64,000 nt of DNA from Ciona intestinalis (lineage: Eukaryota > Chordata > Ascidiacea > Phlebobranchia > Cionidae): contig NC_020175.2 of the NCBI RefSeq assembly GCF_000224145.3, positions 2,641,278-2,705,277 of the forward strand, written 5' to 3'. The translations under genes and the position numbers were made by a program. Positions 13,325-24,300 of this stretch are shown piece by piece; the first letter of the stretch is position 1; the number at the start of each line of letters is the position of its first letter. Below the pieces are notes generated by a model that saw nothing but the letters and a program-made list of their open reading frames with translations, was not told the origin of the DNA and did not search any database.

Positions 13325-15080
13325 GGAAAGTCCCCGGACCCAACGCACGGTACTAACCCGCCGGCACGGTGGCCGTCCAAACGAAAAGGTACTTCCCCCA
13401 GACAGAGAAAGATGTAAGGTCCGCGGTACATGACCGCTTTGTCCTTCCCAAAGCACGGATAGTCCCAGGCGTCCTCCGGAACACTTGTGCGACTTTGAAA
13501 GGTGCACATGTTGCCGTACCGATTTATTTTTATACAAAATGTTTCTTTTTCCTACCCCCCTGCACTATATGTAAGTGCCGTTTTAACCAAGCACCCCCGC
13601 TCTCACACGTCATAACGCACTATTGTGACGTAGGTCGCCTGCTAAGCTCCACAATTTTCCATGACGTCACCTCAAGATCGTACCCTCTGTCACAGATATA
13701 TTGCTTAAATCACTTTTTAATGGAATCCAAACGACCGAGCCATTTGGTCGGGTTTTTATCGATAAATTTCTCTATGATGTCACACAGTCCTGTGTTTTAA
13801 CACAAGACAATGTGTCGCTATTAAAATAATCACTGTATTCCGAAATGGCCGCTTTTTCTAACATGATAATGTTAGAATAGGACCTGGGTATTTGGCAAAG
13901 TTTAAGCTCACATTAAATGCTAAATACTGAAATCAAAACTGGCTTACTTTTCAAACTGTAGCGCAGCCACTGTGTTACACGATATCTATGTTCGCCTATA
14001 ATTCTTAAATCAAGCGGTACCCCGAGTAATCATCAAATTTTTTTCCATATTAAAATAATCAAAAATATGTTTTATTCAAAAAAAGCACAGCGTACCTCGG
14101 CTATCGTGGACTAACTGCGTAATCTTCATTTTTTTCGTGTTTTTACTGTTTTATTTACAAAAAAATAGTCGACTACTGAAATTTAATACTTTTAATTTTT
14201 TATCCCACACATAATCAGTGACCGTGTGGACAATTTTTCCGAAATCTCAAAACTTAAAATGTTTTCAAGCATTCATTTTACATTCCGTGTTTTTTCGTGC
14301 GTTTTTCCTTTTTTTCTTACTTTCAGGTAGTCTGCTAGCTTCTTAATATTACTTGTACCGTTATTGTTATACTGTACATTCGTTCCAATACAGTTCGATT
14401 CCGAAAAAGCAATTATTGTATAGTCTGCCAAAGTTAGTAGGTTACATATAGGCGTATAGGTCCTTGGGTAAGAGTAAGACACTTAATAGCAATTGCTCCA
14501 ATCCAGTGATCACTAATGGGTTGTCCAAAATTTATAAGCCACACATCAAAAAAGAAAAAAAACATACTTGGTAACTCGTAAGCTGACACAAGGTGTATGA
14601 AACAAAAACACCCGTTTTAACCAAAGTCAGTATATACGGTTTTAACGATTCTCATTTTCCGGCCACACGAGGATAAAGTAAAAAGTTACGTACATTATAC
14701 ATCATTATAAAGATATCTAGCCTCTAGTAAATTTCTACCACGGATAAGATTTTATTGTGCAAGAAACAAAGTTTCGATTAAAAAACATAATTTTTCACAA
14801 AGGTACCAGTATATTTTTTTTTATGAACAAATATACGTATCAGAAACAATATTTTCGTAGCGAAACCAAAAATCATTTATATTTTATATACGAAAGAACG
14901 TTTATTATGTACATAAGCGTTGATATCATCTTTAAAAGTAAAATTTAATTACAGCTGGGTATTTTCCCACGGTGATTGCGACACAATTGGTTTAAATGAC
15001 GTCACAGTTATTTGATTGTGACGACATTGCGTACTTTTACCCTTGTTTTTAATCCAAACTTGAAGTTGTTTTACATACAG
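13325..15080. other. ITPK 3' flank and intergenic DNA
   Basis: The first ~500 bp after the ITPK stop are probably 3' UTR; an ATTAAA at 13820 could be the poly(A) signal. Beyond that, apart from one SINE, the DNA is AT-rich with no convincing exon on either strand. Overlapping frames at 13261-13800 are shadows of the ITPK end and its UTR. Confidence 0.5.
14446..14688 (+). mobile_element. SINE copy, 5' truncated
   Basis: Carries the central part (GTAAGACACTTAATAGCAATTGCTCC, ATCACTAATGGGTTGTCC) and a tail ending CCGGCCACACGAGGATAAAGTA. The tRNA-like head is missing. It is intergenic, between ITPK and the piggyBac fragment. Confidence 0.8.
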
Positions 15081-15354
15081 CAGCAGTTTTGACAATCTTT
15101 TTCGAAAAACATGGCCCGCACCAGCGGGAGGTAGTGGTTGATTTGGACCTGCAAACTTGTACCAAGTATGGAATGGCCAGAAACCTGTCTGGCGAAAAAA
15201 CTGCGAAAAACTGGGTCAGAAAGAACGATGCGTTTTCTAGGATTTCAGCCTTCTGCGGATTACTTTTATTGGCTGGACTCACGAATGACATTTGTCAATA
15301 CACCTTCATGGAAAAGCCGCTGGAAACAACGCAAGATTTTACATACATTACCTT
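15059..15354 (+). pseudogene. piggyBac-like transposase fragment (exon-like)
   Basis: One open frame gives a product with FFEKHGPHQREVVVDLDLQT, then KNDAFSRISAFCGLLLLAGL. This resembles the region of piggyBac/PGBD proteins just before the first catalytic Asp, where xFFxxExxxxIxxxTN is followed by ExxAFxGLLLxxG. No catalytic Asp residues are present in this piece, and no inverted ends or TTAA duplications were found nearby. The segment is bounded by an acceptor-like ACATACAG (to 15080) and a donor-like CTTGGTAGGT (from 15355), so it could be a lone exon of a transposon or a captured host exon. Similarity is recalled, not searched; the family call is tentative. Confidence 0.35.
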
Positions 15355-15359
15355 GGTAG

Positions 15360-15829
15360 GTATTTCTTTCAAATTTACACCAGTTGACTTCAGTTTCATT
15401 TACCAGTTTCGGAAATAAAAGTCCGAATTATAACCCTGGGCTTTACAACAGTCCTCTGTCTATATTATTCTCCAAAACTTAACCAATTCTTTGTTTACCA
15501 CAATGCGAATAGTAATATGCTTTGCACAGGATGAAAATTATATTTTTACCAGGTTTTACACATCCTTTCGTTCCTTACTTCTGTCCTTGCGTTCGTCTTC
15601 TCCACCGCTCGTTATAAAGCGAGGACAGACCGAATATCCTGCATGCTTATAGGTAAGATTCAACTGTTGTAAAAACATAGACCCATGTAATATATATATC
15701 ACATTGCTAGTACTGAAAAAAAAAACACAAAAAATCGGCCTGGACACCAACTGACGTGTACCCTTTTCCTTTCTATATGGCTCAAAACTTTAGATCAATT
15801 TTGGCCTGAACATTTTAAGTAACATGATA
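15360..15829. other. Intergenic DNA, nothing recognised
   Basis: AT-rich sequence with no exon, repeat or RNA feature that could be supported. Confidence 0.5.
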
Positions 15830-16045
15830 TATAGTAGAGGGGAAAAGATGGGACACCTACTCATTCTATATCTCGTCCCATTTGGTAGTAAACAAAAAAA
15901 TTAAAGAATTATAAAACCGTACCCTCACAACTCCCATAGACCGCGTTGGTAATTGTTTAAAACATGATAAGAGTATTTGGATATTATGTGCTTTGTTAGT
16001 TGTTTAAAACCGTTGTCAAGGTGAACCACTTCCCCACCCTACTAT
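15830..16045 (+). mobile_element. MITE copy with internal duplication
   Basis: Longer than usual (~216 bp) because the GTTGTTAATTGTTTAAAACACG segment near the right end appears twice. Confidence 0.8.
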
Positions 16046-16252
16046 GGCCTACTTATCATTTTTTATTGTTTTCACCAGTGTGCAACGGACTGCTGTTTCT
16101 GATTCGAATTGTATTGGAGCTTACCCTTATCAACTACAGACGAGAGTATTACAACTCATGATTTAAAATAAACGCAATCAAAATAAACCGCACAAACAGT
16201 GCGCTGGTTTCGGCTATTTTGACAGTTATCATGCAGCTAAGTTTGTACAAGG

Positions 16253-17695
16253 TTATTTTAACGTAGCAAGCTTTGATTTAAGTCTAAATGTCCCCGTGAC
16301 ACTTTGCCGGCGACTGGTTGACGCCTGAGAGTTCGGCTGTTGAAGCGAACGTCTTCTGTTCACTTTCCTACGCATGCGCGCTTCGCACCATCGCCGGACG
16401 AAACGAAAATCTTTTCCGAAAAGACTGAAGAAACCAATAAATGTCCCGTCTTCCATCCACCGCTCGATTAGATGTACCAGCAGGCTATCCACGTGACCGC
16501 TCATGACGTCATCGTAGTTTTTCCGCGCAGCGACTTGAAAGTCTAAAATACATTTCCAAAACATGCGTTCATTATTTTTATCTTGCATGGCTGTAAATTT
16601 AGGCTATGCTAGAGTTTTTTCTAACTGGATTCTAAATGAATGCAGCTATATAACCCTACATCCGAAAACCGGTACAAGTCTATATGAGAACATTTGGTGC
16701 TGTATTAGTTTGACCATTTCAGCAAGTCTGCTGGAGATAGCCTATATAAAACTCACTTTGTTTTTTGTAACACACCCAGCAATATCGAATCAATTCTTCG
16801 TCACATTGTAGACGGTCGGTGACAGGAGTCAGTGACGATCGACTCATTTTGCAAAAGATTTAGTCAAAATAAGATGTATCCACACGTGACAACTAAACGC
16901 ATCCACAAATCTAAAAAATGTCCAGTGACGTAGCACAGTGGTTGGAAGACTTGCCACGCTTAACTGTAACACAGAGGTTGTAGGTTCAAGGCTCGTCGCT
17001 GCTAGGGGTGTATATATTTTGGTTAGACCATGGCCAACTCAACGTATTAAGTAGGCTATGGGCAAGACACGTTAACGGCAATTGCTCCAACCCAGTGGTC
17101 ACTAATAAAAATTATCAGCCATACAGAAAAAACAATCGACAACAAAGTTATGTACATATATAAGTAATTGTAAGCGGGCACGAGATGTACAAGACAGAAC
17201 ACCCGTGTCACAAATATACTGTCGTGTTTCACGCGAAAATGAAGTCTCTGTCTGGATTTTAAGTGCAGTTACAATAAATATTTCAGTAAACTTAAAATAA
17301 TTATCGAATACCAGCTTAATATCTGTCTTTAATAAATCCTTTCGCTGCTTGTCGGTATTTGGTGGAACATCACTTTCTCTGCACAACTGTAGGCCATACC
17401 ACGTACTAAAATAGCCGCCTTACTTCTGATGTGGTAAAGATTGAAAGGTTTTACCGGAGATTAGAGTCGTGCCGATTCGTGTTTTGTGCGTCTTATACAC
17501 ATGCGCTCCAGCAACAATGCCATTCACCAACACAACAGTTGTGATGTTATTATTGAACTTCCAATGCAAACAAAACACAGGGAAAACTAATCCTATAATC
17601 TTAAACGTCAGCAATTGGCGATAATGCTCCGAATAACCGAGATGAGACAAGATAGGGTGGCGCTTGGTAACGTTAAATATGCTAAGTGTATGCAC
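16253..17695 (-). CDS. Unrecognised multi-exon gene, copy 1 (partial)
   Basis: Three minus-strand coding blocks look real because they are preserved in both copies of the duplicated block. Block a (about 17695-17424) encodes a hydrophobic segment FKIIGLVFPVFCLHWKFNNN and a second one TTVVLVNGIVAGAHVYKTHK. Block b (17405 to about 17213) encodes TWYGLQLCRESDVPPN and LLKTDIKLVFDNYFKFTEIF. Block c (16542-16253) encodes a basic tail with GTFIGFFSLFGKDFRFVRRW and MRRKVNRRR before a TAA stop. Blocks a and b are in the same frame, separated by 18 nt that hold a stop but look like GTAAG...TTTTAG. Block b runs into a SINE at its downstream side. It could be a small membrane protein with one or two membrane segments; the family is unknown and the joins are uncertain. 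Confidence 0.35.
16927..17212 (+). mobile_element. SINE copy, near full length (within duplicated block)
   Basis: The head GTAGCACAGTGGTTGG (A-box-like) and GTAGGTTCAAGGCTC (B-box-like) are followed by the CAAGACACGTTAACGGCAATTGCTCC centre and a tail with GGGCACGAGATGTACAAG. It abuts or enters coding block b of the unrecognised minus-strand gene. Confidence 0.85.
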
Positions 17696-17733
17696 TTTTT
17701 ATTTTGGTAGGGATAAAATACAATGTTTCGATT

Positions 17734-17913
17734 TATAGTAGGGTGGGGAAGACGGGACACCTTTAGCACATAATTTCAAATTACATACTGATCGTGTTTT
17801 AAACAATTAACAACGGTCCATTGGAGTTGTGAGGTTTGATAATTCTATTTTTACCACTAAATGGGACGGGAAAATAGAGTGAAAATGTGTCCCATCTTCC
17901 CACCCAACTATAT
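17734..17913 (-). mobile_element. MITE copy (duplicated block, copy 1)
   Basis: Near full length. The equivalent element in the second block (19766-19840) has lost its centre. Confidence 0.88.
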
Positions 17914-18223
17914 ACCCACTTGGTGCTCGAATGTGGCAGTTATACTTAAACTTGTACGTCTACTATTTCATATACTTCGCATTGCAGGTGATGCTCTTTA
18001 CAATTTTGTCTGACAGTTTAGACAACTCCCATTAACCATTGCTTTGGAGCTATTTTCATTATTTGGGGCTATTTCCACGCCCACCTCGGTAGTAGCGTCG
18101 AGCATCGGAACAGAACCGCTTCAGTGCGAGCACTCTTAACCAGTAAGCTTATTGTCGGACAGAATGCCGTACTGTTACTCGCAAGAAAAAACCTTACCAG
18201 TTTGTGCATTTCACGGGAAATTG

Positions 18224-18273
18224 NNNNNNNNNNNNNNNNNNNNNNNNNNNNNNNNNNNNNNNNNNNNNNNNNN
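18224..18273. other. Assembly gap, 50 N
   Basis: Exactly 50 Ns, the same length as the gap at 60992, so this is a placeholder size, not a measured one. A further single N lies at 18330 in the adjoining sequence. Confidence 0.98.
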
Positions 18274-18285
18274 GTTTGTACAAGG

Positions 18286-19728
18286 TTATTTTAACGTAGC
18301 AAGCTTTGATTTAAGTCTAAATGTCCCCGNTGACACTTTGCCGGCGACTGGTTGACGCCTGAGAGTTCGGCTGTTGAAGCGAACGTCTTCTGTTCACTTT
18401 CCTACGCATGCGCGCTTCGCACCATCGCCGGACGAAACGAAAATCTTTTCCGAAAAGACTGAAGAAACCAATAAATGTCCCGTCTTCCATCCACCGCTCG
18501 ATTAGATGTACCAGCAGGCTATCCACGTGACCGCTCATGACGTCATCGTAGTTTTTCCGCGCAGCGACTTGAAAGTCTAAAATACATTTCCAAAACAAGC
18601 GTTCATTATTTTTATCTTTCAAGGCTGTAAATTAGGTTATGCTAGAGTTTTTTTTAAACTGGATTCTAAATGAATGCAGCTATATAACCCTACATCCGAA
18701 AACCGGTACAAGTCTATATGAGAACATTTGGTGCTGTATTAGTTTGACCATTTCAGCAAGTCTGCTGGAGATAGCCTATATAAAACTCACTTTGTTTTTT
18801 GTAACACACCCAGCAATATCGAATCAATTCTTCGTCACATTGTAGACGGTCGGTGAAAGGAGTCAGTGACGATCGACTCATTTTGCAAAAGATTTAGTCA
18901 AAATAAGATGTATCCACACGTGACAACTAAACGCATCCACAAATCTAAAAAATGTCCAGTGACGTAGCACTGTGGTTGGAAGACTTGCCACGCTTAACTG
19001 TAACACAGAGGTTGTAGGTTCAAGGCTCGTCGCTGCTAGGGGTGTATATATTTTGGTTAGACCATGGCCAACTCAACGTATTAAGTAGGCTATGGGCAAG
19101 ACACGTTAACGGCAATTGCTCCAACCCAGTGGTCACTAATAAAAATTAACAGCCATACAGAAAAAACAATCGACAACAAAGTTATGTACATATATAAGTA
19201 ATTGTAAGCGGGCACGAGATGTACAAGACAGAACACCCGTGTCACAAATATACTGTCGTGTTTCACGCGAAAATGAAGTCTCTGTCTGGATTTTAAGTGC
19301 AGTTACAATAAATATTTCAGTAAACTTAAAATAATTATCGAATACCAGCTTAATATCTGTCTTTAATAAATCCTTTCGCTGCTTGTCGGTATTTGGTGGA
19401 ACATCACTTTCTCTGCACAACTGTAGGCCATACCACGTACTAAAATAGCCGCCTTACTTCTGATGTGGTAAAGATTGAAAGGTTTTACCGGAGATTAGAG
19501 TCGTGCCGATTCGTGTTTTGTGCGTTTTATACACATGCGCTCCAGCAACAATGCCATTCACCAACACAACAGTTGTGATGTTATTATTGAACTTCCAATG
19601 CAAACAAAACACAGGGAAAACTAATCCTATAATCTTAAACGTCAGCAATTGGCGATAATGCTCCGAATAACCGAGATGAGACAAGATAGGGTGGCGCTTG
19701 GTAACGTTAAATATGCTAAGTATGCACA
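18286..19728 (-). CDS. Unrecognised multi-exon gene, copy 2 (partial)
   Basis: Carries the same three coding blocks as copy 1: c at 18286-18576, b from 19439 downwards to the SINE, a at about 19458-19728. Protein differences are very few, for example one residue near the SINE junction, and an ambiguous base falls in block c. The same 18-nt stop-containing segment separates a and b (19440-19457). A TATA-box candidate on this strand at about 20283-20292, and E-boxes further up, would suit a promoter for this copy only. That again suggests one gene assembled twice. Confidence 0.35.
18961..19246 (+). mobile_element. SINE copy (second block)
   Basis: Counterpart of 16927-17212, with only a few differences (for example GTAGCACTGTGG for GTAGCACAGTGG). 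Confidence 0.85.
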
Positions 19729-19765
19729 TTTTATTTTGGTAGGGATGAAATACAATGTTTTGAGT

Positions 19766-19840
19766 TATAGTAGGGTGGGGAAGACGGGATACCTTTTGCA
19801 CATAATTGCAAATGTGTCCCATCTTCCCCACCCAACTATA
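19766..19840 (-). mobile_element. MITE copy, internally deleted (second block)
   Basis: Only the two ends remain, about 75 bp, joined at a CAAAT/AAATG microhomology; both termini and flanking TA are preserved. Confidence 0.88.
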
Positions 19841-20131
19841 TACTCACTTGGTGCGCGAATGTGGCAGTTATACTTAAACTTGTACGTCTACTATTTCATA
19901 TACTTCGCATTGCAAGTGATGCTCTTTACAATTTTGGTTGCTTTGGAGCTGTTTTCATTATTTGGGGCTATTTCCACGCCCACCTCGGCAGTAGCGTAGA
20001 GCATCGAAACAGAACCGCTTTAGTTACAGTGCGAGCACTCTTAACCAGTAAGCTTATTGTCGGACAGAATGCCGTACTGTTCACTCGCAAGAAAAAAACC
20101 TTACCAGTTTGGGCAATTTCACGGGAATTTG

Positions 20132-21342
20132 GAGCAAAATTTTATTTTGTACTTTGGTTAACTGGATACAATTAGTTTCTCAGAGCGGCCGAGAAATTAT
20201 GTCGGAATCAAGTTTATACATATATGCGCAGTGCATGGTAAATAATAGTATTCAACTGCTGTTACGATATGGATCGAACGCCTTTATATACTATGGGGCG
20301 GCGAAGCAACAGAGAAAAAAAAATATGACTTTAAGACAAACTTATAAACGTGTCGACTGTGAGGCGGCCATTAAATTAACGTTTTGGTTAAAACTGCTCG
20401 AAGCTTAGCTTGGCCAGTGGCGTTTATGTCTCTATAAGTGGCTATCATGACACTTGTTTGCTCAGTAACAACAGAAGACAAGGTGTTGACACGCATGACA
20501 GGTCTCGGGAGTCACGTGACGCAGTCACACGTGTCCGGAAATACGCGAAACGACCAATTATTCGTCATAATGCGCTGTGTGCGCTCACCAATAGCTGGTG
20601 CCAGCAACTTAAGTGCGGGAGATGTGACAAACACGACGTGGCCAACAACGGCGGCCCCGCGGAAATAGAATTATAGATATTTGCATTAATTAGGTCGCAC
20701 AAGGAATAACAAAAACGGGGAAACACAAAGGTCGGACAACTTCACCGCAGTTTGTTGGGAGCTAAAAATCGGTAAAACTTGCAGCGTGAGTGACGTCATT
20801 GTGACGTCATAATTTAAAATATGAGATTGTACAATGCGAGGATAAAGCAACGGACGATTCCGCTGCGACAAGGCACGGAAACGCATGCAATAAGAGAGGG
20901 AGGATGTTGCGGTAAGCGGAACAGCCCAATAAGAAAAGCAGGGAGTGAAACGCGACGAATGGAACACCAGCGGGAAAGGCTTATATTCTCGTTTCTTTGG
21001 CAGAAGCAGAATGACATCCATCCTACACTGCCCAGTGCAAACCGAGGTCCAAGTGCAGCTAGCGTGAAAAATAACAAGGCAAAAAGAAATTCCCTATGTT
21101 GAGGCCAGCAACCAATCCCGAAAAAATAGTTTTGAAGAAGCATTATGACATCACCAAACTTGAAAATTCCTACAACGAAATCTAGGGAGACTGTCACAAG
21201 ATTAGACCAACAAGATTAAAGGCTCAAGTTAGGAGCAAATTTTAAGATTTTTTTTTGGATTTCAATTTTTCATCATGAAAGTCAAATCTTCATCTCTTAG
21301 TGGAGGACTTTAAACATCTTCTTAATGATGTTGCAGAGATGA
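20132..21342. promoter_or_regulatory. Promoter-like, relatively GC-rich region
   Basis: On the minus strand AGTATATAAAGGCG (around 20283-20295) resembles a TATA box. At 20511-20520 there is GTCACGTGAC (E-box palindrome), then ACACGTGT and CCGGAAAT (ETS-type) within 30 bp, and two TGACGTCA palindromes 11 bp apart at about 20791-20810. Base composition is less AT-rich than the flanks. The region lies between the WIP stop codon and the unrecognised minus-strand gene, so it could hold that gene's promoter plus the WIP 3' UTR. Open frames at 20410-20676 and 20814-21197 resemble nothing known and read like chance frames in GC-richer DNA. Confidence 0.3.
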
Positions 21343-24300
21343 TCATGCGTGCATGGGAGGGGGAGGAGGCTGGGAGGCGGGGACACGACGCTGTGGATTG
21401 TTGTTACCTGAACAAAGATAATTTTCATCATTTATTCAGTAGTTAAAAAATAACTTGCGTTCACAATGCAGCTTAAAAGCTATTTGTAATGTATGGAATC
21501 AGTCTACAGTACACTAAATTAGGAAGCATTTTTTGTGGGTATTTTCATGTTTTCTGTTATATCAAGCCTCATTTCTCATATATGACCACTTGACCCGTAA
21601 CGGGTTCTGTTCTGTTACTTCTGCTACCAAGCATAATTTAAACAATCTTTCAACGCCTCATCTTATATAAAAAAAGAAAATATGATTGATTAAAAAAAGC
21701 TTATCTACTATGATGTGTGTAAGGTGTTTTTGGATGGCAGACCAAACGTTGAAAAAACACTATGTGTTTTTTATACCAGATGAGCTGATAAAAAGTTAGC
21801 ATACTAATTTTTCACAGGTATATATATAATATTACAATTATAAAGAATAAAAAAATGCCCAATTAATTTTGTTCACAATTTCATAGCAACTACATCACAA
21901 AAGTAAAATTTATTGAAAAAACAAGCAACAGACAACAGTTCATATCACTAAACTGTATTCTCTTTTAAATACATATTTTGTGCAAAAATTAAAAATTTCA
22001 ATAACTATTTTTTTCCATATGCCCTAGAAGCCATATGCCATATGGGCCTGGAATTTAGAGTTGCCTTATTATCCCTTACAAATTTTACCTTTTCTTGGGT
22101 TGTTACTTGGGTAGGTCTTGGGTGACGGAAAAAATTGCTCTGGTTGTGGAAGGTTGGTGTTGAAGGGAAAGCGATTCTCTAAATCCTCTGTAAAAGAAAT
22201 TATTTGTTATTCATGCTTTAGCTGGGTATAGGGGATTCCTAGGGTTATACCTTGGGGTGTTAAATTGGTAAGGAAAAGTTGAATAAATGTAACTTACTTT
22301 ATCCTCGCGTGGCCTGAAAACAACAGTTGTTATAACACGGTCGTTCATACACCTCGTGCCAGCTAACGAGTTACCAAGTATATTATTTTGTGGGTGATTT
22401 TTTTGTGAATTTTTAGAAATTATGCAGGACTGATAATTTGGACAACCCATTAGTGACCACTGGGTTGGAGCAATTGTCGTTAAGTGTCTTGCCCAAGGAC
22501 ACATATACCCACAATGGTAGCAGCGACGAGCCTTGAACTGAACTAATTATGTTACGGCACCGAACGAAAGTTGCCGAAAGAAAGTTGTTTATTGTTATAT
22601 ACACGCTGAAGGTAAAACTACTTAAATAAAGCATCAGATAAAACATGGCTACTAAAACCCACAATTAGGAATTACCCCACCTTCATCTGTTACATTAAGT
22701 GCAGGACGAGATTGTGGGCCCCGATAAGCAAGACTGTTGTTGTTTCGTGTTGGTGGTGGGGGAGGGGGGCCTCCTCGTGAATCGGGGCGAGATGGAGGAG
22801 GTGGGGGCCGGCTCCTGAAAAAGGGGTTTGGGGTAAGAAGGGGTATTTTTAAAGGGATGAATATTTAGGTGTTTTTTTTTGGTTTACGTTTAGTGGAAAT
22901 TATTTGTGTATGGTGGTTGTGGTGATGGGACAATGAGTTTCATTTCTGTTTTAAGAAAATTGATGAAAGAGAGGAAGTATGAACAGGTACTTCCCGTTAA
23001 GGATGTTATGATGAAACCAGATTAAAAAGATTAATTTTTGGAATCTTTTTTAAATTCCATCTCAATTCGCATACTTTCAGGGTTTTTTTTAAAAAAAACT
23101 GCTTACAGTTTATTTGTATTCAATATTATTGACTTTTTTAAATAAAACTGACTAAACAATCCACAAAAATTAAAATAAAACTATTTCAACAGTTTTCCTA
23201 AAATAGATATAAAAACATCCACCATAAAATTTAAATTTTCAATCTGGTAATGCAGTTTATTTAGTGTTTTGTGTGAATAAATAAACCTTATACATGAGTG
23301 GGGGCCTACTGTGAAATATGAAAAAAGAGATAAAGCATAAATTTTAAATATGGTTTACTATGATAAATGGGTGTTAAAATGAAGTTATGTTAATTGTTGA
23401 ATAAGTTCTTCTATTGTTAAAACATGTTTTAAACTATATAACAATACTTTTAGTATGCACCGCAACACCACAGCAAAAAAAAGCAGAAGTGGTAATAGTA
23501 AACATTTTAAATTGCAAAGTTTTACTACTGTTAAAACATGTTTTAACTGCTATAACAATATTTTTAGTATGCACCGCAACACCACAGCAAAAAAAAAGCA
23601 GAAGTGGTAATACTAAACATTTTAAAATGCATGGTTGCAGCATATCCACAAGCACTTTGTAAACAACAATATATGATATTGTATTTATGTGTAACATGGT
23701 TGCACTAATGCAAATAACACAGGCAAGCAGCAAAGCGATAGTAGTTATATTGTAATGTGAGGAAAATGCTAAACAAATTTGCCTACGGCTGGTAATATAA
23801 ATAAAAATGTTCTGTCTAGTGTCTACTGTGGGGCAAACAAATAATTACGCTTAATTCTTAAGACTTAAAATAGGCACAAAGCATGTACATTGTAGCTATG
23901 TGATTACTGATTAGTGTTGACAGTTTTAGTTATCAATCAAAGCATTACAATGTAAAGTATGCTGTAGTTGTAACATACTGAGTGTGACTCATAAATTTTA
24001 TATATTGTTTAATTAGAACAGTCATCCTAACTCGCTTTAAATAGCTATTAAACACTCATTGGCTTATACAGTTCAATGCAGAACATGAAGCTACGGTTCC
24101 TGGTAAAGTACAAACAAGCGCTAACATGCAGATTTGCGGGTATAGCATACTTAAAACACAACAAATGGCAGTCTATAGTTAACCACATACCCAACTCACA
24201 AAAATACTCGTACCACCCAAAAGGTATTGAATTTTTGTTTTATACTGTTACCACACAAATTGACACATAATGTCAGATGCATCATGTATGCAAATGACGT

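Larger units (their letters stand above)
16241..18223. repeat. Duplicated block, copy 1 (left of N gap)
   Basis: Nearly identical to 18274-20131 from GTTTGTACAAGGTTATT to the last bases before the gap. Differences are scattered substitutions, a ~105 bp larger MITE (17734-17913 against 19766-19840), and a ~29 bp extra segment near 18010. The copy ends exactly where the Ns start, and the second copy begins exactly where they end. That pattern is typical of two unmerged haplotype contigs, though a real tandem duplication cannot be excluded. Confidence 0.9.
18274..20131. repeat. Duplicated block, copy 2 (right of N gap)
   Basis: Partner of 16241-18223. Unique sequence resumes to the right, near 20131. 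The single N at 18330 and several small indels make this copy look like lower-quality or allelic sequence of the same locus. Confidence 0.9.

Noticed and set aside
13261-13800. Overlapping frames around the end of ITPK
   Set aside because: Shadows of the terminal exon and of the 3' UTR; no splice or start evidence.
20814-21197. 127-codon minus-strand frame and a 93-codon plus-strand frame
   Set aside because: No family resemblance, mutually overlapping, and located in GC-richer DNA where long frames arise easily.
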